Below are positions 42,404 through 52,037 of a stretch of 64,000 nt of DNA, piece after piece. Both the position numbers and the translations under genes were made by a program. Numbering within the stretch: the stretch's first letter is position 1; each line of letters opens with the position of its first letter. The DNA is from Chryseobacterium rhizosphaerae (GTDB lineage Bacteria > Bacteroidota > Bacteroidia > Flavobacteriales > Weeksellaceae), in the NCBI RefSeq assembly GCF_003385455.1, contig NZ_QNUF01000012.1, positions 1-64,000 on the forward strand, in the 5' to 3' direction. A model generated the notes under the pieces. That model saw only the letters and a program-made list of their open reading frames with translations, was not told the DNA's origin and searched no databases.

Positions 42404-43822
42404 ATGAAAATTAATCTTAACCAAAATAAAAATTTAAAACTTTTCAAAATAATTTCTGAGGCTGCGGAAAAGAATAATCAGTCCGTATACATTGTTGGGG
42501 GCTATGTCCGGGATCTTTTAATGAAAAGAAAAGCTTCTACAGATATAGATTTTGTGACCGAACAAAATGGTATTGAGCTTGCTCAGACTGTAGCTCAGGA
42601 TATTGATCCTAAACTAAAAGTTTCTGTGTTTAAAACATATGGAACGGCTATGATCAAATACAAGGACCTTGATCTTGAATTTGTAGGAGCGAGAAAGGAA
42701 AGTTATACTGAAAACAGCCGCAAGCCTGAAGTAGAAGGTGGAACATTGGAGGATGATCAGAAAAGAAGGGATTTTACCATCAACGCCATGGCCATTTCTT
42801 TAAATAAAGATAATTTCGGCGAACTGATTGATCCTTTTCATGGAATTGAGGATCTGGAAAAAGGAATTTTAAGAACTCCGCTAGAGCCTGCACAAACTTA
42901 TTCTGATGACCCGTTAAGGATGATGAGAGCAGTAAGGTTTGCTTCTACATTACACTTTACCATTGAAGAAAATTCTCTGGAGGCTATCAAACAGGAAGCC
43001 AAAAGAATTGAAATTGTTTCCATGGAAAGAATCATGGTGGAATTTAACAAAATCATGCTGTCTGAAAAACCTTCTGTAGGATTAAGTTTAATGGAACAAA
43101 CAGGCCTTTTAAAACTTATTATTCCTGAGCTTATAGAGCTTAAGGGAGTGGAAGAAGTGGAAGGGCAGACTCACAAAGATAACTTTTACCATACCCTAGA
43201 AGTTGTAGACAATATTTCTGTGAATACAGATAATCTTTGGTTGCGTTGGTCAGCACTTCTTCACGATGTGGGAAAAGCTCCTACTAAAAAATTTGTTGAA
43301 GGAACAGGATGGACATTTCATGGACATGAATTCTTAGGTTCAAAAATGGTAAAAGCTCTTTTTCAAAGACTTAAATTACCTTTAGGAAGCGATATGAAGT
43401 ATGTTCAGAAAATGGTAAAGCTTTCCTCCAGACCTATTGCCTTGATCACGGATGATGCATCTGATTCGGCATTAAGAAGACTGTTATTTGATGCCGGTGA
43501 AAACCTTGAAGATCTTTTTACCCTTTGTAAGGCCGATATCACTACAAAAAATTCTAAAAAGCAGGATAAGTTTAAAAAGAATTTCGAATATGTGGCTGTC
43601 AAAATCAAAGAAGTAGAGGAAAAGGATCAGGTAAGGAATTTTCAGCCTCCTATTACCGGAGAAGAGATCATGGAAATGTTCCAGCTTAAACCAGGCCGTG
43701 AAATCGGTATCTTAAAAGAGAAGGTAAAGGAAGCTATTCTTGAAGGAGAAATTCCTAATGAAAAAGACGAGGCAACAAAATTTGTGATTGCTGAAGCAGA
43801 AAAATTAGGATTAAAAATATAA
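42404..43822 (+). CDS. cca: CCA-adding nucleotidyltransferase / poly(A) polymerase family with HD domain
   Basis: 472 residues. The nucleotidyltransferase head has VYIVGGYVRDLLM (about 28-40), KASTDIDFVTE with the metal-binding Asp pair, and RRDFTINAMAI. RNA-binding helices and an HD domain follow (WSALLHDVGKAPT, then FHGHEFLGSKM). It adds or repairs the 3' CCA of tRNA; an adding role limited to one of the nucleotides cannot be excluded from sequence. A strong terminator follows. Confidence 0.92.
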   Translation: MKINLNQNKNLKLFKIISEAAEKNNQSVYIVGGYVRDLLMKRKASTDIDFVTEQNGIELAQTVAQDIDPKLKVSVFKTYGTAMIKYKDLDLEFVGARKESYTENSRKPEVEGGTLEDDQKRRDFTINAMAISLNKDNFGELIDPFHGIEDLEKGILRTPLEPAQTYSDDPLRMMRAVRFASTLHFTIEENSLEAIKQEAKRIEIVSMERIMVEFNKIMLSEKPSVGLSLMEQTGLLKLIIPELIELKGVEEVEGQTHKDNFYHTLEVVDNISVNTDNLWLRWSALLHDVGKAPTKKFVEGTGWTFHGHEFLGSKMVKALFQRLKLPLGSDMKYVQKMVKLSSRPIALITDDASDSALRRLLFDAGENLEDLFTLCKADITTKNSKKQDKFKKNFEYVAVKIKEVEEKDQVRNFQPPITGEEIMEMFQLKPGREIGILKEKVKEAILEGEIPNEKDEATKFVIAEAEKLGLKI

Positions 43823-43833
43823 GTTTAAATCAT

Positions 43834-43874
43834 AAAACCCCGGGCTGGAAAGATTTCCAGCCCGGGGTTTTTAT
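43834..43874 (+). terminator. Strong rho-independent terminator, probably bidirectional
   Basis: AAAACCCCGGGCTGGAAA pairs with TTTCCAGCCCGGGGTTTT, followed by TATTTT on + and preceded by A-rich sequence, so it can serve both the CCA gene and the facing lipoprotein gene. Confidence 0.93.
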
Positions 43875-43978
43875 TTTAATATGTGAATCAAAATCGGCCG
43901 GCTCTATGAGACCGACCGAAAAAAAACACAAATGATGAAAAAATAAAAATTTATGTATACAGGCCAGGGCCTTGTATG

Positions 43979-45037
43979 TTAGTTTTTATAGAAACCGTTT
44001 GTTCCGATTCCTGCTGTGAAGCTTCTCAATAGAGTTCCATTGCTTGCACTGTAAACATTCACTTTACTGTCTGCTGAAAAACTTGCGTCTGAGGCAAAGA
44101 TTCTGCCATCAATTACATCAAATCCATATACATTACCTGTAGCAGTCATAATAGGAGTTGTTGGTACAGCAGCAGCACCAATAGTCATTCCGTATATTTT
44201 GTTGGTATCTGTAATAAAATAGAATTTATTATCCTCCCCTCTAAGCTTCTGAACTTTAGGGATAGGAAGAGTTGTTGTTGTAAACGTTCCATCTGCAGTA
44301 TTGATCTTATAAATATAAGAATTAGTATCCCCGGACGCCAATGCATAAGCAGTTCCTTTATAAGAAATAAGATCTTTAATAATCCCGTTGGCAGGAAGAG
44401 TTACTGTTTGGCTCACTGTATTTGTAGACGGATTTATCACAGAGATAGTATATCCTGTTGCAATTGGATTCCAACTCGCGTCATATCCTGTACCATCAGT
44501 CTGTACAACAATTTTTCCTTCAGCTTCCACCACTTTTTCAGCAGCATTTGTAAAATCAATACTCTTTACATAAGAATTATCTCCTGTATTGTAAACATTC
44601 AGCTTTCTTTTATTAGTTGTAAAGTTGTTGTTGGTTACATAATATTGGTTTCCTGAGAAAGCGATATATCTTGCTCCATCAAGATTAGCGGTTACAGTAG
44701 CTTGTTTTTTGAAAGTATATCTGTTTACGATATCAATTTTATTGGGAACATTAGACACTAAATAAGCACGGTCTCCCTGAAAACCTATACTCTGAAGAAC
44801 TTTCCCCAGAGGTTCACCATTGTTATTAGAAGCATAAATTTTGTCATACAGATTAGCAAGATTGCTGCTCACGAAAGAAACTTCAGCTGTAGTGGTTGTA
44901 AATCCGCCTTCATTGGAAATAAGCACTCCGGCTTCGTAAGTAACTGGCTGCTCTACAATGTCGCTATCGCTGCTACATGAAACATTGAAAAGTAACATGG
45001 AAGCAAACGCAAGAGGTAAAATTTTTCTGATATTCAT
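43979..45037 (-). CDS. DUF5074/YncE-like beta-propeller lipoprotein, candidate BtuG-like cobalamin binder
   Basis: 352 residues. The lipobox LLFNVSC sets a lipidated cysteine near residue 21. The body is a repeat of beta-propeller blades (VYNTGDNSYVKSIDFTN, VINPSTNTVSQTVTLPANG, YKINTADGTFTTTTLP) of the YncE/DUF5074 type. It is the second gene behind the cobalamin riboswitch, 14 bp after btuB. In Bacteroides, BtuG is a surface propeller lipoprotein that captures vitamin B12 for BtuB; by context this may do the same. The link is inference. Confidence 0.82.
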   Translation of the reverse strand: MNIRKILPLAFASMLLFNVSCSSDSDIVEQPVTYEAGVLISNEGGFTTTTAEVSFVSSNLANLYDKIYASNNNGEPLGKVLQSIGFQGDRAYLVSNVPNKIDIVNRYTFKKQATVTANLDGARYIAFSGNQYYVTNNNFTTNKRKLNVYNTGDNSYVKSIDFTNAAEKVVEAEGKIVVQTDGTGYDASWNPIATGYTISVINPSTNTVSQTVTLPANGIIKDLISYKGTAYALASGDTNSYIYKINTADGTFTTTTLPIPKVQKLRGEDNKFYFITDTNKIYGMTIGAAAVPTTPIMTATGNVYGFDVIDGRIFASDASFSADSKVNVYSASNGTLLRSFTAGIGTNGFYKN

Positions 45038-45051
45038 ATAATTAATTTATT

Positions 45052-46893
45052 TTAAAAATTGATAGTAAGGCTTATACTGTAATTTCGTCCGGGTAACGGA
45101 TAGGAAAGCATCGTATAATAGGTTTCATTTAAAATATTATTTACTTTAAAACCGAGGGTATAATTTGTAAGAAATGTAGCTCCGGCACCGGCATTCATCA
45201 CAAAATAAGGATCTAAAGCATCACTTCTTTTTTCATTGGAATCTGTATAGGTAAGCCCATTAAACATTCCCTGTACATATACCTTCACAAAATCATATTG
45301 GTAGTCTATACCTCCTGTAAATTTATGGAAAGGCACATACATCAGCTGTTTCTGAACATCAAGGTCTTTGGATTTTGTATAAGAATATCCAAGGTTTGAT
45401 TTCAACATATGCTTTCCAAACTTTTTCTCAAATTCCAGTTGCGACTCTACTCCATAAGACTCTACTCTATTGGTATTGGTCGCTCCGTAATATCCTGAAG
45501 CTGTTGGAAGCCACCGGATCATATCACGGATATTCATATAGTAAGGAGCTACAGATAATTTAAAGTCTCCTAATTTAAACTGGTTTCTCCATTCAAACTG
45601 ATAAGAAGTTTCCGGTTTTAAATCCAGATTTCCTCCTGGAGTCCAGTAAAGATCATTAAATGAAGGAGCCCTGAAGTTTCTTGAAATACTTAGCCCTACA
45701 TCATACCATTTGTTGGCATTCCATTTTCCTGAAAAAGAAAATAAGACCGGCGAGCTGAAGTCTTCCACAAAATCTTTCTTGATTCCGGCTCCAAACCTTA
45801 AGTCTTTGGTAGGAAAATAACGAAGTAATCCGGCAATAGATCCAGCATTTCTACTGATATCACCTATTTTTGAACTTCCTTCGCCCTTACCTTTATTCAC
45901 TTGAAATTCCCCGATAATATTGATATTCCATTTTGAATTGAGGAAGTAATTGAAATCATTTTTTAAAATATAATTCTTTCCGGCACCTCCACTGGTTTCT
46001 GGTCCTGTAATATCTCCAAAATACTGAAAATTTTCCTCGGTATAGGCTGCTTTAAATGAATTACTGAAACGCGTAGTATTCCAATCCCAAGCCATCAGGT
46101 TTCTGAAATTCTGGGTATGGTACTTTGTTTTGGTTTCCAGATCACCAAAACGAACAGGATAATGTTGCTTTCCGTTAAAAGTCTCCGATATCCATGAGAT
46201 CTGATGATGGGGAGCAATTTTATAAGCTGCTGCTATATTGAAATTGGTATTATAGTATTTTCCGTTGTCATTCGTATACCTCTTTCCGCCCGCTTCTTCT
46301 ACTTCATAATCATTCTGGCTTATTGAATGGCTTCCAGAAACTTTAAAGCTGAACTTATCATTACTGTAAGAACCTTTAACAACATTATTATAAGTATTAA
46401 AAGATGCAAATTCTGAAAACAGAGCAGCATGAAACCCTTTATTAAAATCAAGGCTGTTATTCAAATGAATACTCCCCCCGATGGCACCACTGCCGTAAAT
46501 GACACTACCTCCACCAGGTTTAATTCCGATCTGGTCATATCCAAACAAGGCTATATTATTGACATCCCCTTGTCCTAAAAAACTGGAGTTAATATTAATT
46601 CCATTCCATACAAAAGCAGTCTGCTGGGCGGTAGTTCCCCTGAAAGAAGGTGAAGAAACAGCACCTCGTCCATTTTCTTTGATATAGACTGAAGATTGAA
46701 ATCTCAGTAATTCGGAAAGGTTAGTTGAGTTTTTTTCAGCATCTTCATTGGTAATATTCGTTACATGATGGAAGAGCTTTACTTTGTTCATCTGGCTGTC
46801 GAATATATAAATAGTATCTAAGGCCTTCTCTTGTCCAAAAAGAAAGCAGCCATAAGACGAAAAAAGCAGTACTAAAGATCTTTTTATATCCAT
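45052..46893 (-). CDS. btuB: TonB-dependent receptor, likely cobalamin receptor BtuB
   Basis: 613 residues, small as for BtuB. A signal peptide ends CFLFGQ. A plug domain (about 30-160) includes LSELLRFQSSVYIKENGRG, FVWNGININ and GGGSVIYGSGAIGGSIHL. A 22-strand-type barrel follows, ending RNYSISLTINF with the terminal aromatic. No CarboxypepD (SusC) head is present. The B12 riboswitch in the leader sets the substrate expectation. Confidence 0.9.
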   Translation of the reverse strand: MDIKRSLVLLFSSYGCFLFGQEKALDTIYIFDSQMNKVKLFHHVTNITNEDAEKNSTNLSELLRFQSSVYIKENGRGAVSSPSFRGTTAQQTAFVWNGININSSFLGQGDVNNIALFGYDQIGIKPGGGSVIYGSGAIGGSIHLNNSLDFNKGFHAALFSEFASFNTYNNVVKGSYSNDKFSFKVSGSHSISQNDYEVEEAGGKRYTNDNGKYYNTNFNIAAAYKIAPHHQISWISETFNGKQHYPVRFGDLETKTKYHTQNFRNLMAWDWNTTRFSNSFKAAYTEENFQYFGDITGPETSGGAGKNYILKNDFNYFLNSKWNINIIGEFQVNKGKGEGSSKIGDISRNAGSIAGLLRYFPTKDLRFGAGIKKDFVEDFSSPVLFSFSGKWNANKWYDVGLSISRNFRAPSFNDLYWTPGGNLDLKPETSYQFEWRNQFKLGDFKLSVAPYYMNIRDMIRWLPTASGYYGATNTNRVESYGVESQLEFEKKFGKHMLKSNLGYSYTKSKDLDVQKQLMYVPFHKFTGGIDYQYDFVKVYVQGMFNGLTYTDSNEKRSDALDPYFVMNAGAGATFLTNYTLGFKVNNILNETYYTMLSYPLPGRNYSISLTINF

Positions 46894-46934
46894 ACTAATT
46901 TACTCTTCCTCCGAAAGCAATATATATTTTGATT

Positions 46935-47088
46935 ATTATTCTGGCAGGTCTCCTGACTTTCGCCTTCTGTACCTTCCCGTTTTTACACAGTGGTTTTTTA
47001 CAGAAACTTTTGTTGCGATTTACAGTTGCGGGGACAGTCCGGGAGTTCCACCCGATTCCCTTTTCATTCCAATATATTGGAAACCATA
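46935..47088 (-). ncRNA. Cobalamin riboswitch
   Basis: On the minus strand the leader contains GGGAATCGGGTGGAACTCCC, GGACTGTCCCCGCAACTGT, CCACTG, GGGAAGG and finally the B12 box AGTCAGGAGACCTGCC (46943-46958). These occur in the order of the class-I cobalamin riboswitch, starting near TGGTTTCCAATATATTGGAA. It lies between the promoter at 47096-47125 and the btuB start at 46893. Adenosyl- or methylcobalamin binding is expected to shut off btuB. A frame of 116 codons across it is spurious. Confidence 0.95.
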
Positions 47089-47095
47089 ATTTTTG

Positions 47096-47125
47096 CAAAG
47101 ATAGCTTTTTAAATGTATTAGACAA
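47096..47125 (-). promoter_or_regulatory. Promoter of the btuB riboswitch transcript
   Basis: On the minus strand TTG (47123-47125), exactly 19 bp, then TATCTTTG (47096-47103): a perfect match to the Bacteroidota sigma-ABfr form TTG-N19-TAnnTTTG. It lies immediately upstream of the riboswitch. Confidence 0.85.
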
Positions 47126-47228
47126 AAAGTGAAATACCGGATGAAAAATGAAGGCGTATGAATAAGGTGTAGAAAAATTCAAACATAAAAAACTTTTATA
47201 AAACCTGACCTTTATAAATACTATAAAA

Positions 47229-47262
47229 ATAAAAGCTGCCTCCAATAGTTGAAGGCAGCCAT
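47229..47262 (-). terminator. Terminator of the phosphatase gene
   Basis: On the minus strand GGCTGCCTTC pairs with the AGGCAGCT arm, followed by TTTATTTTTATAG, about 25 bp past the stop codon. Confidence 0.75.
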
Positions 47263-47285
47263 TTATATATACTGATGTTGTTTGA

Positions 47286-48932
47286 TTATTTACCCATCAC
47301 TTCTGTAATTGGATTTCCAACATTTCCACTTGGGAACTGGATCTTCAATAAAGAAGAAACCGTAGGTGCAATATCTGTCATATGGTATTCTTTATTGCTT
47401 TCCCCATGTTGAACTCCCCAACCCATAAAAATCAATGGAATATGGGAATCATAAGAGTTCCAAACACTGTGTGTAGTTCCTGTTTTAGAATAAGGAGGAA
47501 GCATAGAGTCATGAGAGATTAACTGAATATCTCCACTTCTCTGTCTGTTGATCCCATTGATGATTCTTTGTTTGATAGGCTCCGGAATGCTGGCTTCCTG
47601 AACTCTGTCTACAGAAACAGCATATAAAACCGTAGGGTCTTTTTCAAGCTCTTTTACCGCAAAGTTTCTCACATCATCCAGTTCAAGTTTAGCATCTGTC
47701 AATACTTTTCTATCAAAATACACCTGATAATTGTCTATAGCATTGATTAAATTATCAGCCCCAAATTTTTCTTTCAGTTTCTGATTAAGATTTTTTTCCA
47801 TTCCTTCTCCAAAAAAGCCTGTAGTAATTTTATGCTCTTTAAGGAATCCTACAGAATGAGCTCCTCCGTGGTCAGCTGAAAGAAAAACAGTATACTGCCC
47901 TTTTCCTACTTTTGAATCCAGGTAGCTGAAAAACTGAGCCAAATCCTGATCCAGTCTGATATAAACATCTTCAACCTCAATAGAATTCGGTCCATATTTA
48001 TGACCGGCATAATCTGTAGAAGCCAAATTGATAGCTAAGAAGTCTGTAATATTGTCTCCACCCAACTGTTCTCCTTCTACAGAAGCTTCAGCCAGTTTTA
48101 ATGTCAATGTATTTCCAAAAGGAGTATAACGGATATTATCTTTCTTTGTCTGATAATCTTTCGCCAGATTGGTATATGGGAATGTAGGTGTTTTGGCACT
48201 TCCCAATAGACCTTCCCATGAAGAATTGTCGGGTGAACTTTCTGTATACTGATTGATTGGAAGTAAGGTATTCCAACCGTTAGCCACCAATTTTTCAGGT
48301 AAATTCTGAGCATTGAATGATTGGATCCATTGTGGAAGCTCCTTCATATACCATGTACTTGTAATAAAGTTCCCGGTACTGTCGTCAAACCAGAAAGCTC
48401 CGTTCGGCGTATGTCCTGCCGGAAGAATAGAAGCACGGTCTTTCAGAGAAACTCCTATTACCTTACCCTGGAAATTCGTTGCCAGCCTCAGCTCGTCGGT
48501 TACTGTGGTAGACCATAGATTTTTTGGAGAGTGGCTTCCTGTTTTAATATTGGTAGTTCCTACCGGCTGAACGCTGTCATCTGCCGTACAGTACACTCCT
48601 TTACCTGTTTCCTTATCTGTCCAGTCGTTTCCTGCAATTCCGTGGATGGCAGGTACAGACCCGGTATAGATACATGTATGCCCCAAAGCGGTAATCGTAG
48701 GAACATAAGGAATATGTACATTATTTAAAGAATATCCTGTATTCAGCAACCTTTTGAAACCGTCATTTCCATATTTACCATAAAAACGGTATAAATAATC
48801 CCAACGCATTTGGTCTACTACCAAACCTACCACTAATTTCGGTCTTTCCAGTTGAGTATTTTTGTTCTTCTGCGCATTGATTGTAACTACGGACAAAACA
48901 GCAGCTGCCGCAATTGAAATTTTCCTAAGCAT
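47286..48932 (-). CDS. pafA: PafA-type alkaline phosphatase
   Basis: 548 residues with a signal peptide ending TINAQ. Alkaline-phosphatase superfamily, matching PafA of Elizabethkingia/Flavobacterium. Metal and active-site segments are VVDQMRWDYL (Asp40), VPTITALGHTCIYTGS (Thr nucleophile), HGIAGNDW (Asn102), SLKDRAS (Lys164, Arg166), NLASTDYAGHKYGP and SADHGGAHS. The Asn/Lys/Arg spacing matches PafA from memory. A periplasmic phosphate-scavenging monoesterase; a TAAATTTG box 23 bp upstream could be its -7 element. A phosphate-starvation signal was not seen. Confidence 0.93.
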   Translation of the reverse strand: MLRKISIAAAAVLSVVTINAQKNKNTQLERPKLVVGLVVDQMRWDYLYRFYGKYGNDGFKRLLNTGYSLNNVHIPYVPTITALGHTCIYTGSVPAIHGIAGNDWTDKETGKGVYCTADDSVQPVGTTNIKTGSHSPKNLWSTTVTDELRLATNFQGKVIGVSLKDRASILPAGHTPNGAFWFDDSTGNFITSTWYMKELPQWIQSFNAQNLPEKLVANGWNTLLPINQYTESSPDNSSWEGLLGSAKTPTFPYTNLAKDYQTKKDNIRYTPFGNTLTLKLAEASVEGEQLGGDNITDFLAINLASTDYAGHKYGPNSIEVEDVYIRLDQDLAQFFSYLDSKVGKGQYTVFLSADHGGAHSVGFLKEHKITTGFFGEGMEKNLNQKLKEKFGADNLINAIDNYQVYFDRKVLTDAKLELDDVRNFAVKELEKDPTVLYAVSVDRVQEASIPEPIKQRIINGINRQRSGDIQLISHDSMLPPYSKTGTTHSVWNSYDSHIPLIFMGWGVQHGESNKEYHMTDIAPTVSSLLKIQFPSGNVGNPITEVMGK

Positions 48933-49105
48933 CCAAGTAAATTTTTATTGACCACAAATTTAAGGGTTTTGAATGTTTTGGAGTGTGAAATTTTATTTAA
49001 TTTTGATCAATATTCAATTCACCAATCAATTCATCCATGATTTTAGGAGTATACTGGTATTTTAAATTTCCTGAAAATTTATATCATTTCAAATTTTTCA
49101 GCTTC

Positions 49106-49822
49106 ATGCAGGGATATGGTGGTCATACCGATAGTCTTGCCGAACTGGAGACAAAAGTTCAGGTGGATGATATTAAAAATTTCCTCAACAGACTGGAAAT
49201 TTTGAAAGCAAAATTCCCTCAAACCTATTTACAGCTAAAAATCAATGGTAATCAGGTGATGATTACCATCGGAGACGATCAGCTTTTTGATTATTACTTT
49301 CAGTTAGCTGCTGAAATGGAAGAGCTGCTGACAGATCAAAATGCAGTACTTTTGGATGGACATATTCCTTTTGAAGCTCAGTATACCAAAAACTATGATC
49401 CGGAAAGAGAAATATTCAGGACTATAGAACATCGGTTTATTCAGATGACAGGTTCTGATTTCAGGCAGAATAACGCTGAAAATTTTTCAATAAGAATTGA
49501 CTGTAACCTTCCTCTGGTATACAAAAAAGATTGTATTAATGATTTAGCTGCAATATGCCGCGAAGAAAACCTCAGCGTATTTTATTACCATGATTTCGAC
49601 TTTAATGATCAGTGTAATCTGATGCTCTTCTTTACCAATGGCAGACAGTATAAAGACCAGAGTATAGATGTTGATGTTAATTCCTTTGGAACGAAAATAA
49701 GGGAACTTAGCCAAAAATACCCGTTTCGCTTCGGTCATTTTGGAGGTATGAAATATTATCCGCTGAATGGGCCTCATATCGAACTGATGGTAGATGAAGA
49801 CTATATTATTAAGAAAAAATAA
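49106..49822 (+). CDS. Uncharacterised cytoplasmic protein
   Basis: 238 residues from the ATG at 49106 (MQGYGGHTDSLAEL); an in-frame ATG at 49037 would add 23 aromatic-rich residues that look non-coding. It contains FLNRLEILKAKFPQTYLQL and a C-terminal LSQKYPFRFGHFGGMKYYPL. No family is recognised. Confidence 0.7.
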   Translation: MQGYGGHTDSLAELETKVQVDDIKNFLNRLEILKAKFPQTYLQLKINGNQVMITIGDDQLFDYYFQLAAEMEELLTDQNAVLLDGHIPFEAQYTKNYDPEREIFRTIEHRFIQMTGSDFRQNNAENFSIRIDCNLPLVYKKDCINDLAAICREENLSVFYYHDFDFNDQCNLMLFFTNGRQYKDQSIDVDVNSFGTKIRELSQKYPFRFGHFGGMKYYPLNGPHIELMVDEDYIIKKK

Positions 49823-49851
49823 TTTTATCCAACAATTATTAAACCTATACT

Positions 49852-50244
49852 ATGATCAAATTTAAATATGTCATCCTGTATGTAGAAGAGGTAGAAAAAT
49901 CAATGAATTTCTACAAAAATACTTTTGATACAGAAATAAAATTCATCACTCCAGAAAAGGACTATGGTGAGCTGATAACCGGAGAAACTACTATTTCTTT
50001 TGCATCGATCAGTCTGGCCAGTTCCAATTTAAAAGAAGGTTTTTTGCCCTCGAAATCGGAAACTAAACCTTTCGGGATAGAACTGGGTTTTATTACAGAT
50101 AATGTGGAAACATTGGTAGAAAAAGCCGTTAAAAATGGTGCCATTCTATATGAGAATATTACAGTAAAACCCTGGGGACAAAAAACAGCTTACATTAAAG
50201 ATCTGGATAATTATCTGGTAGAGATCTGTACCGAAATGTCATAA
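49852..50244 (+). CDS. VOC/glyoxalase-like protein
   Basis: 130 residues of the vicinal-oxygen-chelate fold: FKYVILYVEEVEKSMNFYKNTF, then IELGFITDNVETLVEKAVKNG and AYIKDLDNYLVEICTEM. No complete His/Glu glyoxalase I set is evident. It opens a run of small plus-strand genes. Confidence 0.87.
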   Translation: MIKFKYVILYVEEVEKSMNFYKNTFDTEIKFITPEKDYGELITGETTISFASISLASSNLKEGFLPSKSETKPFGIELGFITDNVETLVEKAVKNGAILYENITVKPWGQKTAYIKDLDNYLVEICTEMS

Positions 50245-50265
50245 ACTTCCTATTAAAATCATTTT

Positions 50266-50802
50266 ATGGAAATAAAAAAACTGGAAAAGCTTACCAACAA
50301 TCCCTCCACAAATTGGGGGCACAATGGCTATACTACGGATACCATATATTCTGTCTCTTCCATAGAATATGCCGGTGTTTTTGAATTTACGGTAAAAGAA
50401 AAAGCTTTTTCCTATACCAAATTATGGGAAACAGAACTTGATGAGCTTGAAACCCTTAATACAGTTATTGAAAAAGGAAATTCTTTCGGAGCGTATATGA
50501 ATCATGAGCTGGTAGGCTGGATTATTGGTGAGCAAAGAACCTGGAACAACAGCTTTTATATCGAAAACATCCTGATCCATGAGAAACACCGGAGACAGGG
50601 CGCAGGGATACAGCTGATCAAAAATGCCATTAAAGAAGCCAGAAGATTAAACTGCCGGGTTATTGAACTTGAAACCCAGAATACTAATTATCCTGCGATA
50701 CAATTTTACAGAAGAATGGGCTTCAATATTACCGGTATGAACACAAGATTGTATAATAATTCCGACGAGATTGCCCTTTTTATGACGCTGGATCTGGAAT
50801 AA
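50266..50802 (+). CDS. GNAT N-acetyltransferase
   Basis: 178 residues. The acetyl-CoA motif is IENILIHEKHRRQGAGIQLI; ETQNTNYPAIQFYRRMGF is typical of small-molecule acetyltransferases. The substrate is unknown. It lies 21 bp after the VOC gene. Confidence 0.87.
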   Translation: MEIKKLEKLTNNPSTNWGHNGYTTDTIYSVSSIEYAGVFEFTVKEKAFSYTKLWETELDELETLNTVIEKGNSFGAYMNHELVGWIIGEQRTWNNSFYIENILIHEKHRRQGAGIQLIKNAIKEARRLNCRVIELETQNTNYPAIQFYRRMGFNITGMNTRLYNNSDEIALFMTLDLE

Positions 50803-50855
50803 TAGGAAGGAAATCATATTAATCTTTTAATAATTTTAAGAGCAAAAAACTAAGC

Positions 50856-51428
50856 ATGGAAAACCTATTAAGCTATCTCCGTTCTCTCACTCCTTTTTCT
50901 GATGAAAGCTGGTCTTTGCTCCAGCCTGCCCTTTCTGAAAAAAGTTTTAAAAAAAATGAACTTATGCTGCGGGAAGGAGAGGTTTGCCATTCTCTGTTCT
51001 TTATTGATAAAGGATTTTCTAAAACATATTATGAGATAAATGGAGTGACAAAGAACACCGGATTTTTCTTTGAAAATGAAATAGCTACCAATATCAGCAG
51101 CTTTGGCAGTGGACAACCATCTGAGTTCAATATGGCTGCATGTGAAGAAGTACATACAGTTATTTTCAATAAAGAAAAACTGTTCACAATTGCTAAAGAA
51201 TCTCATGAAATTGAAAGCCTGGGACGTCATTGTATCCGTCAGTTTGCTACAAAACAGGAAGAGTTTTCCAATCTTTTCAAACTCTATTCTGCTCAGGAAA
51301 GGTTGGAATATCTTGAAAACAGATACCCAGAAATGCTACAGCGGATATCACTTACCCAACTGGCATCTTTCTTAGGCGTAGCAAGGGAAACATTAAGCAG
51401 GATCAGGAAACGAAGAATCTCCCATTAA
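50856..51428 (+). CDS. Crp/Fnr-family transcription regulator
   Basis: 190 residues. The cNMP-binding-like beta-roll has LMLREGEVCHSLFFIDKGFSK. The HTH is LTQLASFLGVARETLSRIRKRR. It lacks the cysteines of an Fe-S Fnr and a full cAMP loop, so the effector is unknown. It sits in the VOC/acetyltransferase run and may be its regulator. Confidence 0.88.
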   Translation: MENLLSYLRSLTPFSDESWSLLQPALSEKSFKKNELMLREGEVCHSLFFIDKGFSKTYYEINGVTKNTGFFFENEIATNISSFGSGQPSEFNMAACEEVHTVIFNKEKLFTIAKESHEIESLGRHCIRQFATKQEEFSNLFKLYSAQERLEYLENRYPEMLQRISLTQLASFLGVARETLSRIRKRRISH

Positions 51429-51482
51429 TCACTATTTCGTTCAATGTATTCTAAAACAAATCATACAATACACCAAAGTAAA

Positions 51483-52037
51483 ATGAAAACATTAATATGG
51501 CAAGGAATAATTTATCAGTCTCTCGAATATTTCAATATACAGGAGGATGATAAAAACTACACCGTAACATCAAAAATCGTCGGCTGTTACCAGGATAAAA
51601 TGTATACTGTAGATTATCAACTCATCCTTAATAAAGATTGGACAATGCTGGAATTTTTAATTGAATCTGAAGTCAATACCATAAAGACTAAGATAACAGG
51701 AAAAAAACAACAGGATCATTGGGAGATCAATGACCTTATACATCCTGATTTGAAAGGGTTTAAATATATCGATATCTCTTTAACCCCTTTTACCAATACA
51801 TTGCCAATAAATAATTTGATTCTAACTGAAAACCATCCGCAGAAGATCGAAGTTATTTATATTGATATTTTAAACAATCATATTAAACCAGCCAAGCAAC
51901 AGTATACCCAAACAAGTCCTACAGGATATCTGTACGAAAATATTGAGACCGACTTTAAAGCTGACATCTTAGTGGATGAAGATGGATTGGTCATCCATTA
52001 TCCCGGGTTGTTTAAAAAAATTGCTGAGCTTGCTTAA
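51483..52037 (+). CDS. Putative glycolipid-binding family protein (DUF1089 type)
   Basis: 184 residues from the ATG at 51483 (MKTLIWQG). It resembles the putative glycolipid-binding family: WQGIIYQSLEYFNIQ, VDYQLILNKDWTMLEF, FTNTLPINNLIL and VIYIDILNNHIKPAKQQYT. It likely has a beta-barrel fold. The function is unproven. It follows the Crp/Fnr gene by 54 bp. Confidence 0.8.
   Translation: MKTLIWQGIIYQSLEYFNIQEDDKNYTVTSKIVGCYQDKMYTVDYQLILNKDWTMLEFLIESEVNTIKTKITGKKQQDHWEINDLIHPDLKGFKYIDISLTPFTNTLPINNLILTENHPQKIEVIYIDILNNHIKPAKQQYTQTSPTGYLYENIETDFKADILVDEDGLVIHYPGLFKKIAELA

Noticed and set aside
46895..47245. 116-aa minus-strand ORF upstream of btuB
   Set aside because: It spans the cobalamin riboswitch and promoter, with no protein-like composition.
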